A stretch of DNA of 36,537 nt, taken from IMG/VR virus record IMGVR_UViG_3300037521_000139, positions 1-36,537 of that record. One strand, written 5' to 3'. Below the pieces are notes generated by a model. That model saw only the letters and a list, made by a program, of their open reading frames with translations, did no database searches and was not told the DNA's origin. A program made the position numbers and the translations under genes. Position 1 is the first letter of the stretch. Each line of letters opens with the position of its first letter. Positions 1 through 8,046 of this stretch are shown here, piece after piece. This DNA is from a virus.

Positions 1-127
1 TAAAGAAGGCACTCGAGGGCGTTGATACCGACGAGCTCACAAACGATTCGATCGTTTCTCCGATACTCGAAAACATCCGCGAGTCTAACAAGGCGCATAT
101 TGCGGCAGACGGTGGACACGGCACAGG
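1..127. repeat. Exact terminal direct repeat, left copy
   Basis: These 127 bases are identical to 36411-36537. The scaffold-like gene continues in frame from the right end into the left end, so the molecule closes to a circle of about 36,410 bp. A 127-base exact overlap equals a common assembler k-mer size, so it is more likely a circular-assembly overlap than a biological terminal redundancy. Confidence 0.97.
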
Positions 128-266
128 TCAAACAGCCCACACGGGCGACGCGACCACTGGCGCGACATCTACGAAGTCGAAGGATGCTCTAAACCTGGCT
201 CGCACGAATCCGAAAGAATATCTTAAACAACGCGACGAAATATGGGCAAACGCAGACAAGGAATAA
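1..266 (+). CDS. Capsid scaffold-like protein, C-terminal part (continues from 35999)
   Basis: This is the 3' part of the gene that starts at 35999; base 1 is the second base of a Leu codon and the stop is TAA at 264-266. Joined across the junction it makes 225 residues. The C-terminal part shown here is rich in Lys, Asp, Thr and Ala and ends in a charged helix (NPKEYLKQRDEIWANADKE). Together with the coiled-coil N-terminal half and the position just before the major capsid gene, this fits a phage scaffolding protein (GP20-like). The family is inferred from composition and synteny, not from a conserved catalytic motif. Confidence 0.8.
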   Translation, partial: KKALEGVDTDELTNDSIVSPILENIRESNKAHIAADGGHGTGQTAHTGDATTGATSTKSKDALNLARTNPKEYLKQRDEIWANADKE

Positions 267-270
267 CACA

Positions 271-654
271 ATGAATAAAACAATCCTATCATTGTTAGTT
301 GCTTCTCTCACGTTCGTAGGCGTTGCATTGGCTCAGGATTATACCTCCGTAATAGAAGGTTCCCCCCGAGTAGCCACTGTAACGTCGCTGGACACGGAAG
401 ATGCACTGACAATATCCGGCACGACCGGGTTTATCGAGATTAGCGCTACCACGGTAGCTACTAACACGCTCGTAGCCGCAACGATAAAGGGCCAGACGGC
501 CATTATAATCAATGTAGGCACTAACATAATCACCATTGCAGACGGGACTACCTTTGTTGGCTCCAGCGCTGCGGTTCTCTCCCAGCATGATAACATTACC
601 GTTATCGCTAATGCAGCACTGAATTGGGTCGAGATCAGCCAAACGGACAACTAG
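271..654 (+). CDS. Secreted beta-rich head-region protein of unknown function
   Basis: This 127-residue protein lies 4 bases after the scaffold stop and 12 bases before the capsid gene, the usual place of a head decoration or fibre protein. Residues 1-22 form a textbook Sec signal peptide: MNK, a hydrophobic core, then VALAQ before a predicted cut. The mature part is a Thr/Val/Ile-rich beta protein ending in NWVEISQTDN, which resembles small phage beta-fold decoration proteins. A signal peptide on a capsid-cluster protein is odd; see the separate finding. Function is not known; a decoration or surface role is inferred from position and fold type only. Confidence 0.75.
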   Translation: MNKTILSLLVASLTFVGVALAQDYTSVIEGSPRVATVTSLDTEDALTISGTTGFIEISATTVATNTLVAATIKGQTAIIINVGTNIITIADGTTFVGSSAAVLSQHDNITVIANAALNWVEISQTDN

Positions 655-666
655 GAGTAATTAATC

Positions 667-1515
667 ATGGGAATGGCAAACATAAAATCAGAACTATGGG
701 CAAGCGATATTATCGCGTTGCTCGAGGATTCGCTTATCGGCGCTGCGGTCGGAAACCGTAACATTGTAAAGACGGATCAGGGCGATACCATGCATATCGT
801 TGGCGCCGGTGAAGTCACCACGAGCGACTATGTGCAAGGCGTTGCGATCACGTACAGCGACCCGACCGATACGGATACCTCGTTCACGTACAACATTGAC
901 AAAAACTTCGCTATCATAGCTCACGATAAAGACGTGAAGCAGGCGGCAGTTGCTTGGCAGGGCTTGTACGCTTCGCGTGGTGCTCATAAGTTGAAGGACG
1001 CTATTGACGAGTCGATCTTTGCGGATCATGCGTCGTGGGGCCTCAACAACTTCGAGACGGGCTCGACGGATTGGCAGGTAGGAGCGGACGGCGGACAAAT
1101 GAATCGCCTCTTCGCTTCCGTAGCCGCACAGCTCGACACCGCGAACGCCGCACAGCAAGGGCGATACATGGTTCTGCCATCTATCGGTATCCAAGCGCTT
1201 CGGCTTCACTTGGGCGCCAAGGCTACGGAGCTGGGCGACCAGGTAAGCAATAGCGGTCTGGTAGGCCGGTTCTTAGGCTTCGATGTGTTTCATTCGAACA
1301 ACCTGACAACCGTTAGCACGACCGTACACGGTATGGCTGGCGTAACTGGCGACGGTTTCGCTTATGGTCAACAGATCGACCCTGACGATATCGAAGCTAT
1401 GCGCGACGTGGATCAGTTCGCAACGTACATCCGAGGCCGCGCTCTTGCGGGGCATAAGGTGTATCGCGCCGGCATCCTGGTAGACATCAACCTCAATACA
1501 AACCTGTTAGCGTAA
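667..1515 (+). CDS. Major capsid protein, P22-coat-like HK97 fold
   Basis: This 282-residue protein should build the icosahedral shell. The N-terminal third carries the P22-coat-family pattern: a DQGDTMHI strand, a DYVQG turn, then ITYSDPTDTDTSF followed by an aromatic, Asp-rich FAIIAHDKDVKQA segment. The central part has a helix-rich region (ALRLHLGAK), and the C-terminus contains a typical hydrophobic GHKVYRAGILVDINLN strand. The start at 667 has AGGAG at 653-657, nine bases upstream; a second Met two codons later is possible. It follows the scaffold gene, and a GC-rich hairpin lies just after it. Function is clear from sequence pattern and context. Confidence 0.88.
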   Translation: MGMANIKSELWASDIIALLEDSLIGAAVGNRNIVKTDQGDTMHIVGAGEVTTSDYVQGVAITYSDPTDTDTSFTYNIDKNFAIIAHDKDVKQAAVAWQGLYASRGAHKLKDAIDESIFADHASWGLNNFETGSTDWQVGADGGQMNRLFASVAAQLDTANAAQQGRYMVLPSIGIQALRLHLGAKATELGDQVSNSGLVGRFLGFDVFHSNNLTTVSTTVHGMAGVTGDGFAYGQQIDPDDIEAMRDVDQFATYIRGRALAGHKVYRAGILVDINLNTNLLA

Positions 1516-1530
1516 TATAACGGCTTGCAT

Positions 1531-1570
1531 GGGTGCCCTCGGCTCTCTCCCCTCCCTCTCGGGGGCACCC
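1531..1570 (+). terminator. GC-rich hairpin after the capsid gene
   Basis: GGGTGCCC (1531-1538) pairs perfectly with GGGCACCC (1563-1570) around a pyrimidine-rich loop of 24 bases. It lies in the only noncoding gap (1516-1593) of the head cluster, directly after the major capsid gene. There is no T-tract, so it may be an attenuator or an RNA 3'-end stabiliser rather than a strong intrinsic terminator; this would help capsid mRNA outnumber downstream message. Confidence 0.6.
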
Positions 1571-1593
1571 AACTAGCCAAGAAAGGATAAGTA

Positions 1594-1827
1594 ATGCCAA
1601 TACCAACGCCAACGAAAGAAGAGAAGGCCGCGAAGAAGGCGGCTGATATAGCGGCTCGGAAGAAGTACACCGCCGATACGCTCGAGAAGCAGAACGATAA
1701 AGTCGAGATTGTGAACGGTTTACGTGTTCGGCAATGCGCGAAGAGCGACTTGAAAGCCTTCGAAGCGCTCGGGTTTAAGGCCGTCAAGGCCGAGAAGCCC
1801 GCCAAGGCCAGCACTAAGGACGACTAA
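1594..1827 (+). CDS. Small highly charged protein in head cluster
   Basis: This 77-residue protein is very rich in Lys, Ala and Glu. The first 40 residues look like one amphipathic helix, and the middle has a small NGLRVRQCAKSDLKAFEALGF element followed by a Lys/Ala tail. AGAAAGGA upstream gives a good ribosome site. Its stop overlaps the next start (TAATG at 1825-1829). The compact middle segment and position between capsid and connector genes resemble small phage head proteins of unknown role. I cannot name the family. Confidence 0.75.
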   Translation: MPIPTPTKEEKAAKKAADIAARKKYTADTLEKQNDKVEIVNGLRVRQCAKSDLKAFEALGFKAVKAEKPAKASTKDD

Positions 1828-2231
1828 TGGCGGACTGGTCTCTAGGAACCATTACACGTAGCGGGGCGGATGGGTACTTTGCAGAGGCAAAGCACATCAA
1901 GCACGCTATATGGAGCTCCTACGGGACCAAAGACCGCGACGCTGCTGTGGCCCTCGCAGAAAGGAATATCTGGAGGGCACGCGGCACCAATTTAGACGAC
2001 GTAAGCGCATACACAGCCCTTGACCTAGTGCGGCATGACTACGCCGTATTCGAGCAAGCGCTTTACCTGTTGCAGAACTCAGACGCCGTATCGAACGGCG
2101 AGCAGACTGGTGTTAAGTACCCCGGACTCTTGGAAGGCACCGAGCCGACCAACGATATAGGCAGATTCGGCCCCGAGGCGCAACGCTGGATGGGCTGGAA
2201 CTACGGGCAGATCAAGATACAGAGGGGATAA
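1827..2231 (+). CDS. Putative head-tail connector (adaptor) protein
   Basis: The 134-residue product has a largely helical first half (DAAVALAERNIWRARG, then ALDLVRHDYAVFEQALYLLQNS), as in small connector proteins of the gp6/gp15 or DnaT-like head-completion group. It ends in a Trp/Gly-rich tail (RWMGWNYGQIKIQRG). It starts inside the TAATG overlap with the previous gene and stops 2 bases before the minor capsid gene. Position between capsid and neck genes supports an adaptor that docks on the portal. No diagnostic motif was seen, so the call is mainly by synteny. Confidence 0.6.
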   Translation: MADWSLGTITRSGADGYFAEAKHIKHAIWSSYGTKDRDAAVALAERNIWRARGTNLDDVSAYTALDLVRHDYAVFEQALYLLQNSDAVSNGEQTGVKYPGLLEGTEPTNDIGRFGPEAQRWMGWNYGQIKIQRG

Positions 2232-2233
2232 TC

Positions 2234-3307
2234 ATGGCCGACCAGCCGCTCCCGACGCTTTCCCGGCAGATCAAGTTCGGGCAAGCCGAAATGTCGAAGA
2301 TCCTCCTTGCCGCCCGCGAGTCGATAGAATCCCGCATTACCACGCTTTCCAAATCACGCAAGCTCCTACGCAAGCGCGAACGTGAGAGGATGTACCGCGG
2401 CATAGGCTCTATCTACGAGGAGCTTGACGGCGAGATATCCAGGTGGGCCGATGAATTGGCCGTAAGGACCGGCGACGCCGTAGGCAAAGAGACGTTCAAT
2501 GACATAGGCCAAAGAGCGGGCCTCACGAAGTTCTCACGCGAGCACGCGCAGGAATGGATGTCTATAGTAAACCCGAACAACCCAGCGCTGCTAGGCGCAT
2601 CTCAGACTGCTAGAAAGCCAACTCTGGGCGCATCTCAGACCGCCAGAATGAGCGTAGGCGACGTGTCGCAGCTACGATCTGCCACATTAGACGTGTTTCG
2701 CAAGTCTGCGATATCAGGCATGACGCAAGCGGCTATCTACCGCGAGCTCCGCGACAAGTTCGACAACCTGGCCGGCGGCGGCTTGAACTCCTGGCAATTC
2801 ATCTCTCGAGACGGTAAGAAGTGGAAAAACTCCAACTATTTCAACATGCTTACACGCACAGTATCCACTACAGTAGCCAGGGAGGCCTCTGCGGACGCCA
2901 TAGTCGACACCGGTAACGACTTAGCTACCATTGAGGGCGGCGGCGATCCCTGCCCCGTATGCTCCAACTGGCGAGGCGTAATCGTGTCCGTCACGGGCAA
3001 CGACACGCGGTTTCCCTCCAAGCAGCAAGCTATCGACTCGGGGGTATGGCATCCTAATTGCGTTTGTATGCTCCGCTACGTAGACCCGGACGCCTTCCCC
3101 GAAGAGATAGAGGCGCAGGCCAAGCTCGCCAATCCCGATAAGCCCACGAATAAGGAGTGGAACGCCTACGCGGAACGGATCCAGAACAAGGCCGAGCCTA
3201 GGATTGCCATAACCGAGAAAGGCGGGGCTCTACGTGTCAGCAATCGCAAAGATGCGAAGCTCAAGGACGATAACGTGGGTTCGGGCGAGGTTGAGCCTAC
3301 AAGCTAA
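2234..3307 (+). CDS. Minor capsid protein, SPP1 gp7 / Mu F-like
   Basis: This 357-residue protein has a helical, charged N-terminal half and the family's C-terminal cysteine/histidine cluster: GGGDPCPVCSNWRG (about residues 235-248) and GVWHPNCVCMLRYV (about 270-283), a CxxC...HxxCxC metal-binding pattern typical of Mu F/SPP1 gp7 head-morphogenesis proteins. In relatives such proteins sit inside the head near the portal and may help DNA ejection. Residues 118-136 hold a duplicated LGASQTAR unit (11-residue period; DNA copies at 2594-2607 and 2627-2640). The extreme 3' end overlaps a degenerate late-motif copy. Confidence 0.82.
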   Translation: MADQPLPTLSRQIKFGQAEMSKILLAARESIESRITTLSKSRKLLRKRERERMYRGIGSIYEELDGEISRWADELAVRTGDAVGKETFNDIGQRAGLTKFSREHAQEWMSIVNPNNPALLGASQTARKPTLGASQTARMSVGDVSQLRSATLDVFRKSAISGMTQAAIYRELRDKFDNLAGGGLNSWQFISRDGKKWKNSNYFNMLTRTVSTTVAREASADAIVDTGNDLATIEGGGDPCPVCSNWRGVIVSVTGNDTRFPSKQQAIDSGVWHPNCVCMLRYVDPDAFPEEIEAQAKLANPDKPTNKEWNAYAERIQNKAEPRIAITEKGGALRVSNRKDAKLKDDNVGSGEVEPTS

Positions 3308-3314
3308 GGCCAAA
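3297..3314 (+). promoter_or_regulatory. Degenerate late motif copy (CTACAA-N4-AGGCCAAA)
   Basis: CTACAA at 3297-3302 and AGGCCAAA at 3307-3314 keep the exact spacing of the five better copies but have two mismatches. It lies at the end of the minor capsid gene, upstream of the neck genes. It is weaker evidence than the other copies and may be chance. Confidence 0.4.
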
Positions 3315-3315
3315 T

Positions 3316-3510
3316 ATGAAGCCAATACGCCACATATTGCACAACAAGGGCGACGTGGAGACGTACATCGAGGCCGAGCAGGACGGTAATCGAATCAGTA
3401 TCAAGAGGATTTGCATAGACTATGATTGTAATGGAACTAAGGGGTTTGAGGCGGATAGAGATGCTACTCAAAAAGCTCGACGCGGATCTACGCGGAGAAG
3501 TGGCTCTTAG
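3316..3510 (+). CDS. Possible small overlapping protein
   Basis: This 64-residue frame starts just after the degenerate late motif and fills an otherwise empty 114-base gap after the minor capsid gene. Its first 45 residues look like a normal soluble protein (GDVETYIEAEQDGNRISIKRICIDYDC), but the last 30 overlap the next gene in another frame. No strong ribosome site is visible. It could be a genuine small gene or an untranslated leader of the neck gene; no function can be given. Confidence 0.4.
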   Translation: MKPIRHILHNKGDVETYIEAEQDGNRISIKRICIDYDCNGTKGFEADRDATQKARRGSTRRSGS

Positions 3511-3880
3511 GGCAAACAACCGCGTAGGCAAGACCGTGGCCGACTTGGCTGCTACATACTCGCCTATCTCACCGAAGAAGTCACAGGGCGGGGGCGAAGA
3601 GGCCGCGCCGGGAGGCTTGCAGAACTCCATACGCCACAAGGCCACCCCGGCCTACGTCGACATACACGTCCCGATCAACTCGCAGGCCGGGACGTATGCC
3701 GTCAAGATGCACGACAAGAAGCGCAAGGAGTGGTTTCGCAGGGGCAGGGGCACGGTCGCCAAGGGCCCGCAGGCGGACGACAAGTTCATAGAGAGGGCGA
3801 TTGGGGACTCATGGAAGGCGGGAATTATACGCAATATATGGTTCGGTGAAATACGCAAAGCAACGAGGAAGTTTAGATAA
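3422..3880 (+). CDS. HK97 gp10-like head-tail joining protein
   Basis: The 152-residue product begins with the hallmark layout of this family: a short strand then a long helix (LRRIEMLLKKLDADLRGEVALRANNRVGKTVADLAATYSPIS), followed by a basic linker and a beta part containing KMHDKKRKEWFRRGRG. The family forms a ring at the tail end of the connector. The chosen start is ATG 3422; ATG 3431 is equally possible. Its stop shares a base with the next start (TAATG). The identity rests on fold pattern and order between minor capsid and tail genes. Confidence 0.7.
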   Translation: MIVMELRGLRRIEMLLKKLDADLRGEVALRANNRVGKTVADLAATYSPISPKKSQGGGEEAAPGGLQNSIRHKATPAYVDIHVPINSQAGTYAVKMHDKKRKEWFRRGRGTVAKGPQADDKFIERAIGDSWKAGIIRNIWFGEIRKATRKFR

Positions 3881-4323
3881 TGCCAACGAGTACCAAAGAA
3901 TCATGGACCCTGGCCGAAACCTACATCTACAGGGAGCTATTGGAGGCCACGGGGCATAAGGACGCGCAAAACGCCTTCCTCGGGTTTCTACCCGACGGGC
4001 TACCGAATGTATTCTCGTTCAAGATGGACGGCGAAACCGCCGATCTTGCCATGATACGCAACGGCAAGACATGCACGCTAATCTTTGGCGCCCGGGTAGA
4101 GGGTTTCTTCACCGAACGGGCCATGGCTCAACAATTTTCTATGGCTATCATGGACATTCTACCCATCCGCAATGAATCAAATGTGCAATGGTTCAGGCCG
4201 TCGGCGGGGAGCGGGCCAAGGCTTCTACGCGATGGCCTCGAGCTAAAGGGCGGGCAGGTCGCCCCCGGCTTCCGCCTTTCTTGGGACTTCGAAGTGATCT
4301 TCAATACCTCGAAGGTATACTAA
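3880..4323 (+). CDS. Putative tail terminator / tail completion protein
   Basis: This 147-residue alpha/beta protein starts in the overlap with the gp10-like gene and precedes the major tail protein, the normal slot for a tail terminator that caps the tail tube. Visible features are an N-terminal helix (TLAETYIYRELLEA), alternating strands (LPNVFSFKMDG, TCTLIFGARVEGFF) and a closing strand (FRLSWDFEVIFNTS) that resembles the final strand of tail terminators. No catalytic motif is expected. The call is by synteny and secondary-structure impression. Confidence 0.5.
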   Translation: MPTSTKESWTLAETYIYRELLEATGHKDAQNAFLGFLPDGLPNVFSFKMDGETADLAMIRNGKTCTLIFGARVEGFFTERAMAQQFSMAIMDILPIRNESNVQWFRPSAGSGPRLLRDGLELKGGQVAPGFRLSWDFEVIFNTSKVY

Positions 4324-4324
4324 C

Positions 4325-4342
4325 CTTCAAGCATAGGCCAAT
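4325..4342 (+). promoter_or_regulatory. Putative late promoter motif before major tail gene
   Basis: CTTCAA (4325-4330), four bases, AGGCCAAT (4335-4342), then AGAAA. It lies directly after the tail-terminator stop and 27 bases before the major tail protein start. The motif matches the copies at 9696, 30145, 33085 and 35905 with identical spacing. I infer a promoter for the phage sigma factor; a repressor or RNA element is possible. Confidence 0.65.
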
Positions 4343-4369
4343 AGAAAGCCAATAATGGGAGTTTAACTC

Positions 4370-5062
4370 ATGGCAGACGTAGTAGTAGCTTCGGCGGCAA
4401 GCGACCTTTTTAGTCTACACGCCAATTTCGTAGAGCAGGGTAGTAGCGATTCGGACCTTGACGATTACGCGCAAACACCCGACGCCAACGGTGATGTTAA
4501 TGCCGGATGCGAGTCTGCGGCCTTCAATGCGCGCAACGAATACACCAATGAATTCAAGTTTTGCGGCACAGACATCGTATCTGACTTCGGTGTGGTTCTA
4601 TCTACCTTCGGGGTAATTGCGAACCTAAAGCAGATCACCGAAATCACGGTGCAATTCTCCAACACCGATTTTCCGATCATCAACGTAACGGGGCACAATC
4701 ACGACGCCCAGGCACACGGAGCGACCCCGGCCCTACCTACTTTCGACTTTTCCGCGGCGATTCCAGCCGTCACAGGTGGCGTGGGGGTACCCGACATCTG
4801 GAGCAATTCCGCCTCCGCTACATCAACGCCAACGAGCGTGACAGTCACCTTTGCTATCGACCACATAGACGCACTCGACGCGAACGGCGCGCACTTTGTA
4901 GGTACCAACAAGAATGGACGAGTGGACGTTACCGCGGATTACATCAACACGCCTACGCTCACGACTACAAACTGGAAGATAGATTCGCAAGTGCTCAACG
5001 ATTCCAACACCGATTTTGACACGTTCAACATTAGCGCGCATCGCTACTACACGAGAAACTAA
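4370..5062 (+). CDS. Putative major tail (tube) protein
   Basis: The 230-residue product is beta-rich and acidic, with a central segment NVTGHNHDAQAHGATPALPTF. It has its own late motif and a GGGAG ribosome site, consistent with a protein needed in high copy. It sits between the tail terminator and the tail chaperone/tape-measure genes, the standard place of the tail tube subunit. The stop overlaps a small downstream ORF (TAATG at 5060-5064). I recognise the role from position and composition; the sequence family is not one I can name. Confidence 0.65.
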   Translation: MADVVVASAASDLFSLHANFVEQGSSDSDLDDYAQTPDANGDVNAGCESAAFNARNEYTNEFKFCGTDIVSDFGVVLSTFGVIANLKQITEITVQFSNTDFPIINVTGHNHDAQAHGATPALPTFDFSAAIPAVTGGVGVPDIWSNSASATSTPTSVTVTFAIDHIDALDANGAHFVGTNKNGRVDVTADYINTPTLTTTNWKIDSQVLNDSNTDFDTFNISAHRYYTRN

Positions 5063-5208
5063 TGGCGAAGCAAGAAAAAGATCAATCAGAAGCAACTACA
5101 CCTAAACGGGTAACGCATGGCACGACCTCGTGCGGCCCCAATCGCGGAAAGAAAAATGCCCCAACTAAGCCCACTAGCCAAGAAAGCGCTACAAAGGGCG
5201 AAGTCTGA
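5062..5208 (+). CDS. Small basic ORF between tail genes
   Basis: This 48-codon frame starts in a TAATG overlap with the major tail gene, the junction type used throughout this genome. The product is Lys/Thr-rich and low in hydrophobic residues, so likely disordered. It overlaps the start of the next gene by about 50 bases in another frame. It could be a short tail-chaperone-like gene (the usual slot of a G/GT pair) or just a coupling reading frame. No slippery sequence is obvious at its end. Confidence 0.45.
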   Translation: MAKQEKDQSEATTPKRVTHGTTSCGPNRGKKNAPTKPTSQESATKGEV

Positions 5209-5875
5209 CCACGGCATTGCCTTCGACCCCGTAGACGATTTCGAGGACATACTTGAACTCCACACGCTCGCGGAGGCCGTCACCAATCCCACGCTGACGG
5301 AGGACGAGTTATCCATAATCACGCCCCACGCATACGCGGGCAGCCTAAAGATATGCAAGCCCACGATTGGTGCAATACATTGGTACAATACCTACGCCGC
5401 CAAGTGGTTTGCTGACGACGTTGAGGCGTCTACCCTATCCCTAGCTTATGCAATAGCGCTCGGGAGACACCCGGACAAGATGATGGAACTAGGCGATAAG
5501 GGGAAGGCGCGTAAGGCGGTATTCGCCTGGTCTGCTGGCCTAGATTGCACATACGACGAGCTCGCCGCGGCCCTTGCGACTCTTTCTTCCGAAAGCCCGG
5601 AGGAAAGAGAGGATGACGACGCCCGATCCTACGGGCCAATAATTTCCCTGCTAGTGAGTGAGTACGGCCAAACGCCAGACTATTGGCTGTGGGAAACGTC
5701 TTACGACGTATGCGAGGCTCTGATAAAGGACTACAAGGTCAGGAAGGATGCGGAAGCGCAAGCCGCCGGGGGCGCTTCTGGATCAGGCCACGCAATGGAC
5801 CCCCACCTCGAGTCTGTTAGAGCCAATGGGCTACTCATGAAGGCCATCACTAGGATGATAGAGGCCAGGAAATGA
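5156..5875 (+). CDS. Tail assembly protein upstream of tape measure
   Basis: The product is 239 residues from ATG 5156, chosen because GGAAAG lies just upstream; an in-frame ATG at 5117 would add 13 Arg/Ala-rich residues. The sequence is helical and acidic (FDPVDDFEDILELHTLAEAV; LATLSSESPEEREDDDARSYG) and ends in a long helix. The stop overlaps the tape-measure start by four bases. Position and helical, acidic nature suggest a tail assembly chaperone, though it is longer than most. Family not recognised. Confidence 0.6.
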   Translation: MPQLSPLAKKALQRAKSDHGIAFDPVDDFEDILELHTLAEAVTNPTLTEDELSIITPHAYAGSLKICKPTIGAIHWYNTYAAKWFADDVEASTLSLAYAIALGRHPDKMMELGDKGKARKAVFAWSAGLDCTYDELAAALATLSSESPEEREDDDARSYGPIISLLVSEYGQTPDYWLWETSYDVCEALIKDYKVRKDAEAQAAGGASGSGHAMDPHLESVRANGLLMKAITRMIEARK

Positions 5876-7158
5876 CGGAAGAGCTTAGTCTTAGGATAAA
5901 GGCAGTAAACGCCACCAAGGCGGCCATCGACGCATCCGTGAGGGGCATTAGGAGGCTTGGGCGCGTAAGCAAGAGGGTAGCCGCTGGAATGAGGCGATCA
6001 TTCTCCGTAGCGTCTGCGGGCATCAAGCGCACTATGGGCGCGGCCTTTGCGGGCGTCGCTTTAGCGGCTGCCGGCTTGGGGGCAACTCTCAAAAAGAGTT
6101 TCGAGTTTGAAACGCTCACCACTCAATTTGAGGTGCTTTTCGGGGATTTAAAGAAGGCGCAGGATCACATGAAGGCGCTGAAAGAGTTTAGCGCCAAAAC
6201 GCCATTCGAGATTTCGGATATAGCCGTTGCATCAAGGCAGTTAAATGTATTCTCGGGGGGATTGCTCGGCGCCACGGACAGCCTGACGCTGGTAGGAGAT
6301 GCAGCGAGCGCGACGGGTCAGGAGATGAAGGATGTCGCCTTCTGGTTTGGCAGGGCTTTCTCGGCAGTAAAGGCGGGGCAGCCATTCGGGGAGGCCGCGC
6401 TTCGCCTACAGGAGATGGGCATCCTGTCAGCCGAGGCACGTCTTAAAATGGACAAGCTCTCCGAGGCGGGTAAGGGGTCGCAGGAAATATTTGCAGTTCT
6501 AACAGGGGAGTTTGGGAAGTTCGCCGGGGGAATGGATAAGGCGAGCAAGACGGGCGACGGCCTTGTATCTACCCTAAAGGACAATTTAAATCAGACGCTA
6601 GCCCAGATAGGCGATACATTTCAGGACGTAGGAAAGAACAAAATTGCCTCCATGATTGAATGGATGGTCAAGCTCAGGGACGGCGGGGAGATAGAGGACT
6701 GGGCGGATAATGTTTTCGCCGCACTGGAAAAGGCCAAGGGCGCATTTGGCAAGTTCAAAGCGGATCTACAGAAAACAGCCGCCTTCCTAGGGGCCCTTTC
6801 CGGGGGGGCGTCTATCAACGAGGCTGTCAATATAGCCAATTCACAGGCCGTAGCGAATAAGCTAGCCGCAGGCAAGGCCGATGCAGTAGGCACACACTTC
6901 CCATCAGTGCCTAATGAATTTGGAATAAAGAGCGCTACAACATCGGTAAGCTCGGAAAGTGCAGTCAACGATATAGTGAAAAAGGTTCTCTCTAGTAGCG
7001 GAGTAAGGTCAGCAACCGGTAAGGGGCTGCCGTCCGTTGGCCTTGGGCAAGTCTTCTCTACTGCGAGGGGTAATTCTGGCAAGCCAGAGCTGGGAACGAT
7101 CAGCAATCCTACGCACGTGGTAGTGGTCAAAGACACTTCGGCCCCGGGGGCGATATAA
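5872..7158 (+). CDS. Tape measure protein (short)
   Basis: This 428-residue protein has the tape-measure hallmarks: a basic N-terminal helix, an Ala/Gly-rich hydrophobic stretch near residues 50-70 (GAAFAGVALAAAGLGATL), and the conserved block with FETLTTQFEVLFGDLKKAQDHM, a KTPFEISDIAVASRQL motif and a GDGLVSTLKDN segment, all typical of the TP901-type core. It sets tail length during assembly and may enter the host membrane at injection. At roughly 0.15 nm per residue the tail would be only about 60-65 nm, short for a siphovirus; that number is a rule-of-thumb inference. Confidence 0.85.
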   Translation: MTEELSLRIKAVNATKAAIDASVRGIRRLGRVSKRVAAGMRRSFSVASAGIKRTMGAAFAGVALAAAGLGATLKKSFEFETLTTQFEVLFGDLKKAQDHMKALKEFSAKTPFEISDIAVASRQLNVFSGGLLGATDSLTLVGDAASATGQEMKDVAFWFGRAFSAVKAGQPFGEAALRLQEMGILSAEARLKMDKLSEAGKGSQEIFAVLTGEFGKFAGGMDKASKTGDGLVSTLKDNLNQTLAQIGDTFQDVGKNKIASMIEWMVKLRDGGEIEDWADNVFAALEKAKGAFGKFKADLQKTAAFLGALSGGASINEAVNIANSQAVANKLAAGKADAVGTHFPSVPNEFGIKSATTSVSSESAVNDIVKKVLSSSGVRSATGKGLPSVGLGQVFSTARGNSGKPELGTISNPTHVVVVKDTSAPGAI

Positions 7159-7517
7159 TGGCAATCACAGCGGACAAACAAGCGGGCTGGCAGTTGATAC
7201 GATGGACCCCACAAAGCGAGTACAGGGAGAACGGCCCCGACCTCGAGCGCAGAAAGCACTATGTTATAGAACGATTCAACGACTACGGAAACGTGACGTC
7301 GTTCACGGACGTAACCGGGGAAACGACACCAGGCGACACCATCCCCTTTAGCGTGGGCGAGGACAACATCCTTGCCGGCGGACCCAGTGAGATTTACGAG
7401 TGCAGCCTTGACTCCATACACCCCGAGCCACGTTACGCCAACGTACTACGCCGCACGCAGGTATGGGAGCACTACACGGAGTGGGAGACGGTTGACTATG
7501 CCGACTTCTTGCCCTAG
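7158..7517 (+). CDS. Tail-tip region protein, unknown
   Basis: This 119-residue acidic protein shares its first base with the tape-measure stop (TAATG). It is rich in Trp, Tyr and Glu/Asp, with strands such as LIRWTPQSEYRE and HYVIERFNDYGNVTSF and an aromatic C-terminus (VWEHYTEWETVDYADFLP). No cysteine or catalytic motif stands out. Its place after the tape measure suggests a distal tail or baseplate part. I do not recognise the family. Confidence 0.6.
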   Translation: MAITADKQAGWQLIRWTPQSEYRENGPDLERRKHYVIERFNDYGNVTSFTDVTGETTPGDTIPFSVGEDNILAGGPSEIYECSLDSIHPEPRYANVLRRTQVWEHYTEWETVDYADFLP

Positions 7518-7519
7518 TA

Positions 7520-8044
7520 ATGGCACGCAATGACCATAGACTCCTAAACGACCAATGGCCTGCCGATAAGAAGTGGGACCGGCGGAAGCTATCCACGTTC
7601 TTCGAGACCATCGCGCACCTGTTCAACAACATGAACATCATCGGTGGCACGATCCGCAAGAACAACAGCGGTATGTGGATACAGGTTGACCAGGCTATAA
7701 GCTACCCGGCATCTTTCGACGTTCTTAGCTTCGACCACGCAAGCGGAACGATTACTATTGCCGCGGGGTACTGGTCTGTGGGCCTCACGGCTATCAATGT
7801 TGCAGAAGTGGAAGTGACCGTCAATGGGGGGGCCGTGGATACGCCTCATTTCGTATACATGGAACACACCATAGGCAGCGGAACGGCTACTATTAACTCC
7901 GACTCTACAGCCACATATCCGGCATCGACGCAGAGCGTGGCTAGAAAAGTGCTATGGGCCGTCTACAAGGTGGCCGACCCTGACAGGGTGAGGGTATCAC
8001 TAGATCACCGGCACGACCCCTTAACGGCGTGGGTGAAGATCTAG
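7520..8044 (+). CDS. Tail-tip / fibre-base protein, unknown
   Basis: This 174-residue protein begins two bases after its neighbour. A helical start (DRRKLSTFFETIAHLFNNMN) is followed by a region of short beta strands with repeated Gly, Thr and Ser turns (GTITIAAGYWSVG, GSGTATINSDSTATYPAS), as in receptor-binding or baseplate beta proteins. It immediately precedes the first secreted tail protein. Function is inferred from position only. Confidence 0.6.
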   Translation: MARNDHRLLNDQWPADKKWDRRKLSTFFETIAHLFNNMNIIGGTIRKNNSGMWIQVDQAISYPASFDVLSFDHASGTITIAAGYWSVGLTAINVAEVEVTVNGGAVDTPHFVYMEHTIGSGTATINSDSTATYPASTQSVARKVLWAVYKVADPDRVRVSLDHRHDPLTAWVKI

Positions 8045-8046
8045 CC

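Noticed and set aside
1-127. Physical terminal repeats as a packaging signature
   Set aside because: The repeat is inside a coding gene and equals a common assembler k-mer length, so circular-assembly overlap is the simpler reading.
694-1209. Minus-strand frame opposite the capsid gene
   Set aside because: The plus-strand gene has strong family pattern; the reverse product is Arg-rich with no features.
5062-5208. Programmed frameshift joining the small ORF and the tail assembly gene
   Set aside because: The frames overlap, but no slippery heptamer with a following hairpin was found near the end of the small ORF.
6621-7421. Long minus-strand open frame opposite the tape measure
   Set aside because: It is the mirror of a well-supported plus-strand gene, has no ribosome site or promoter, and the protein is a low-complexity Leu/Ser/Pro mix.
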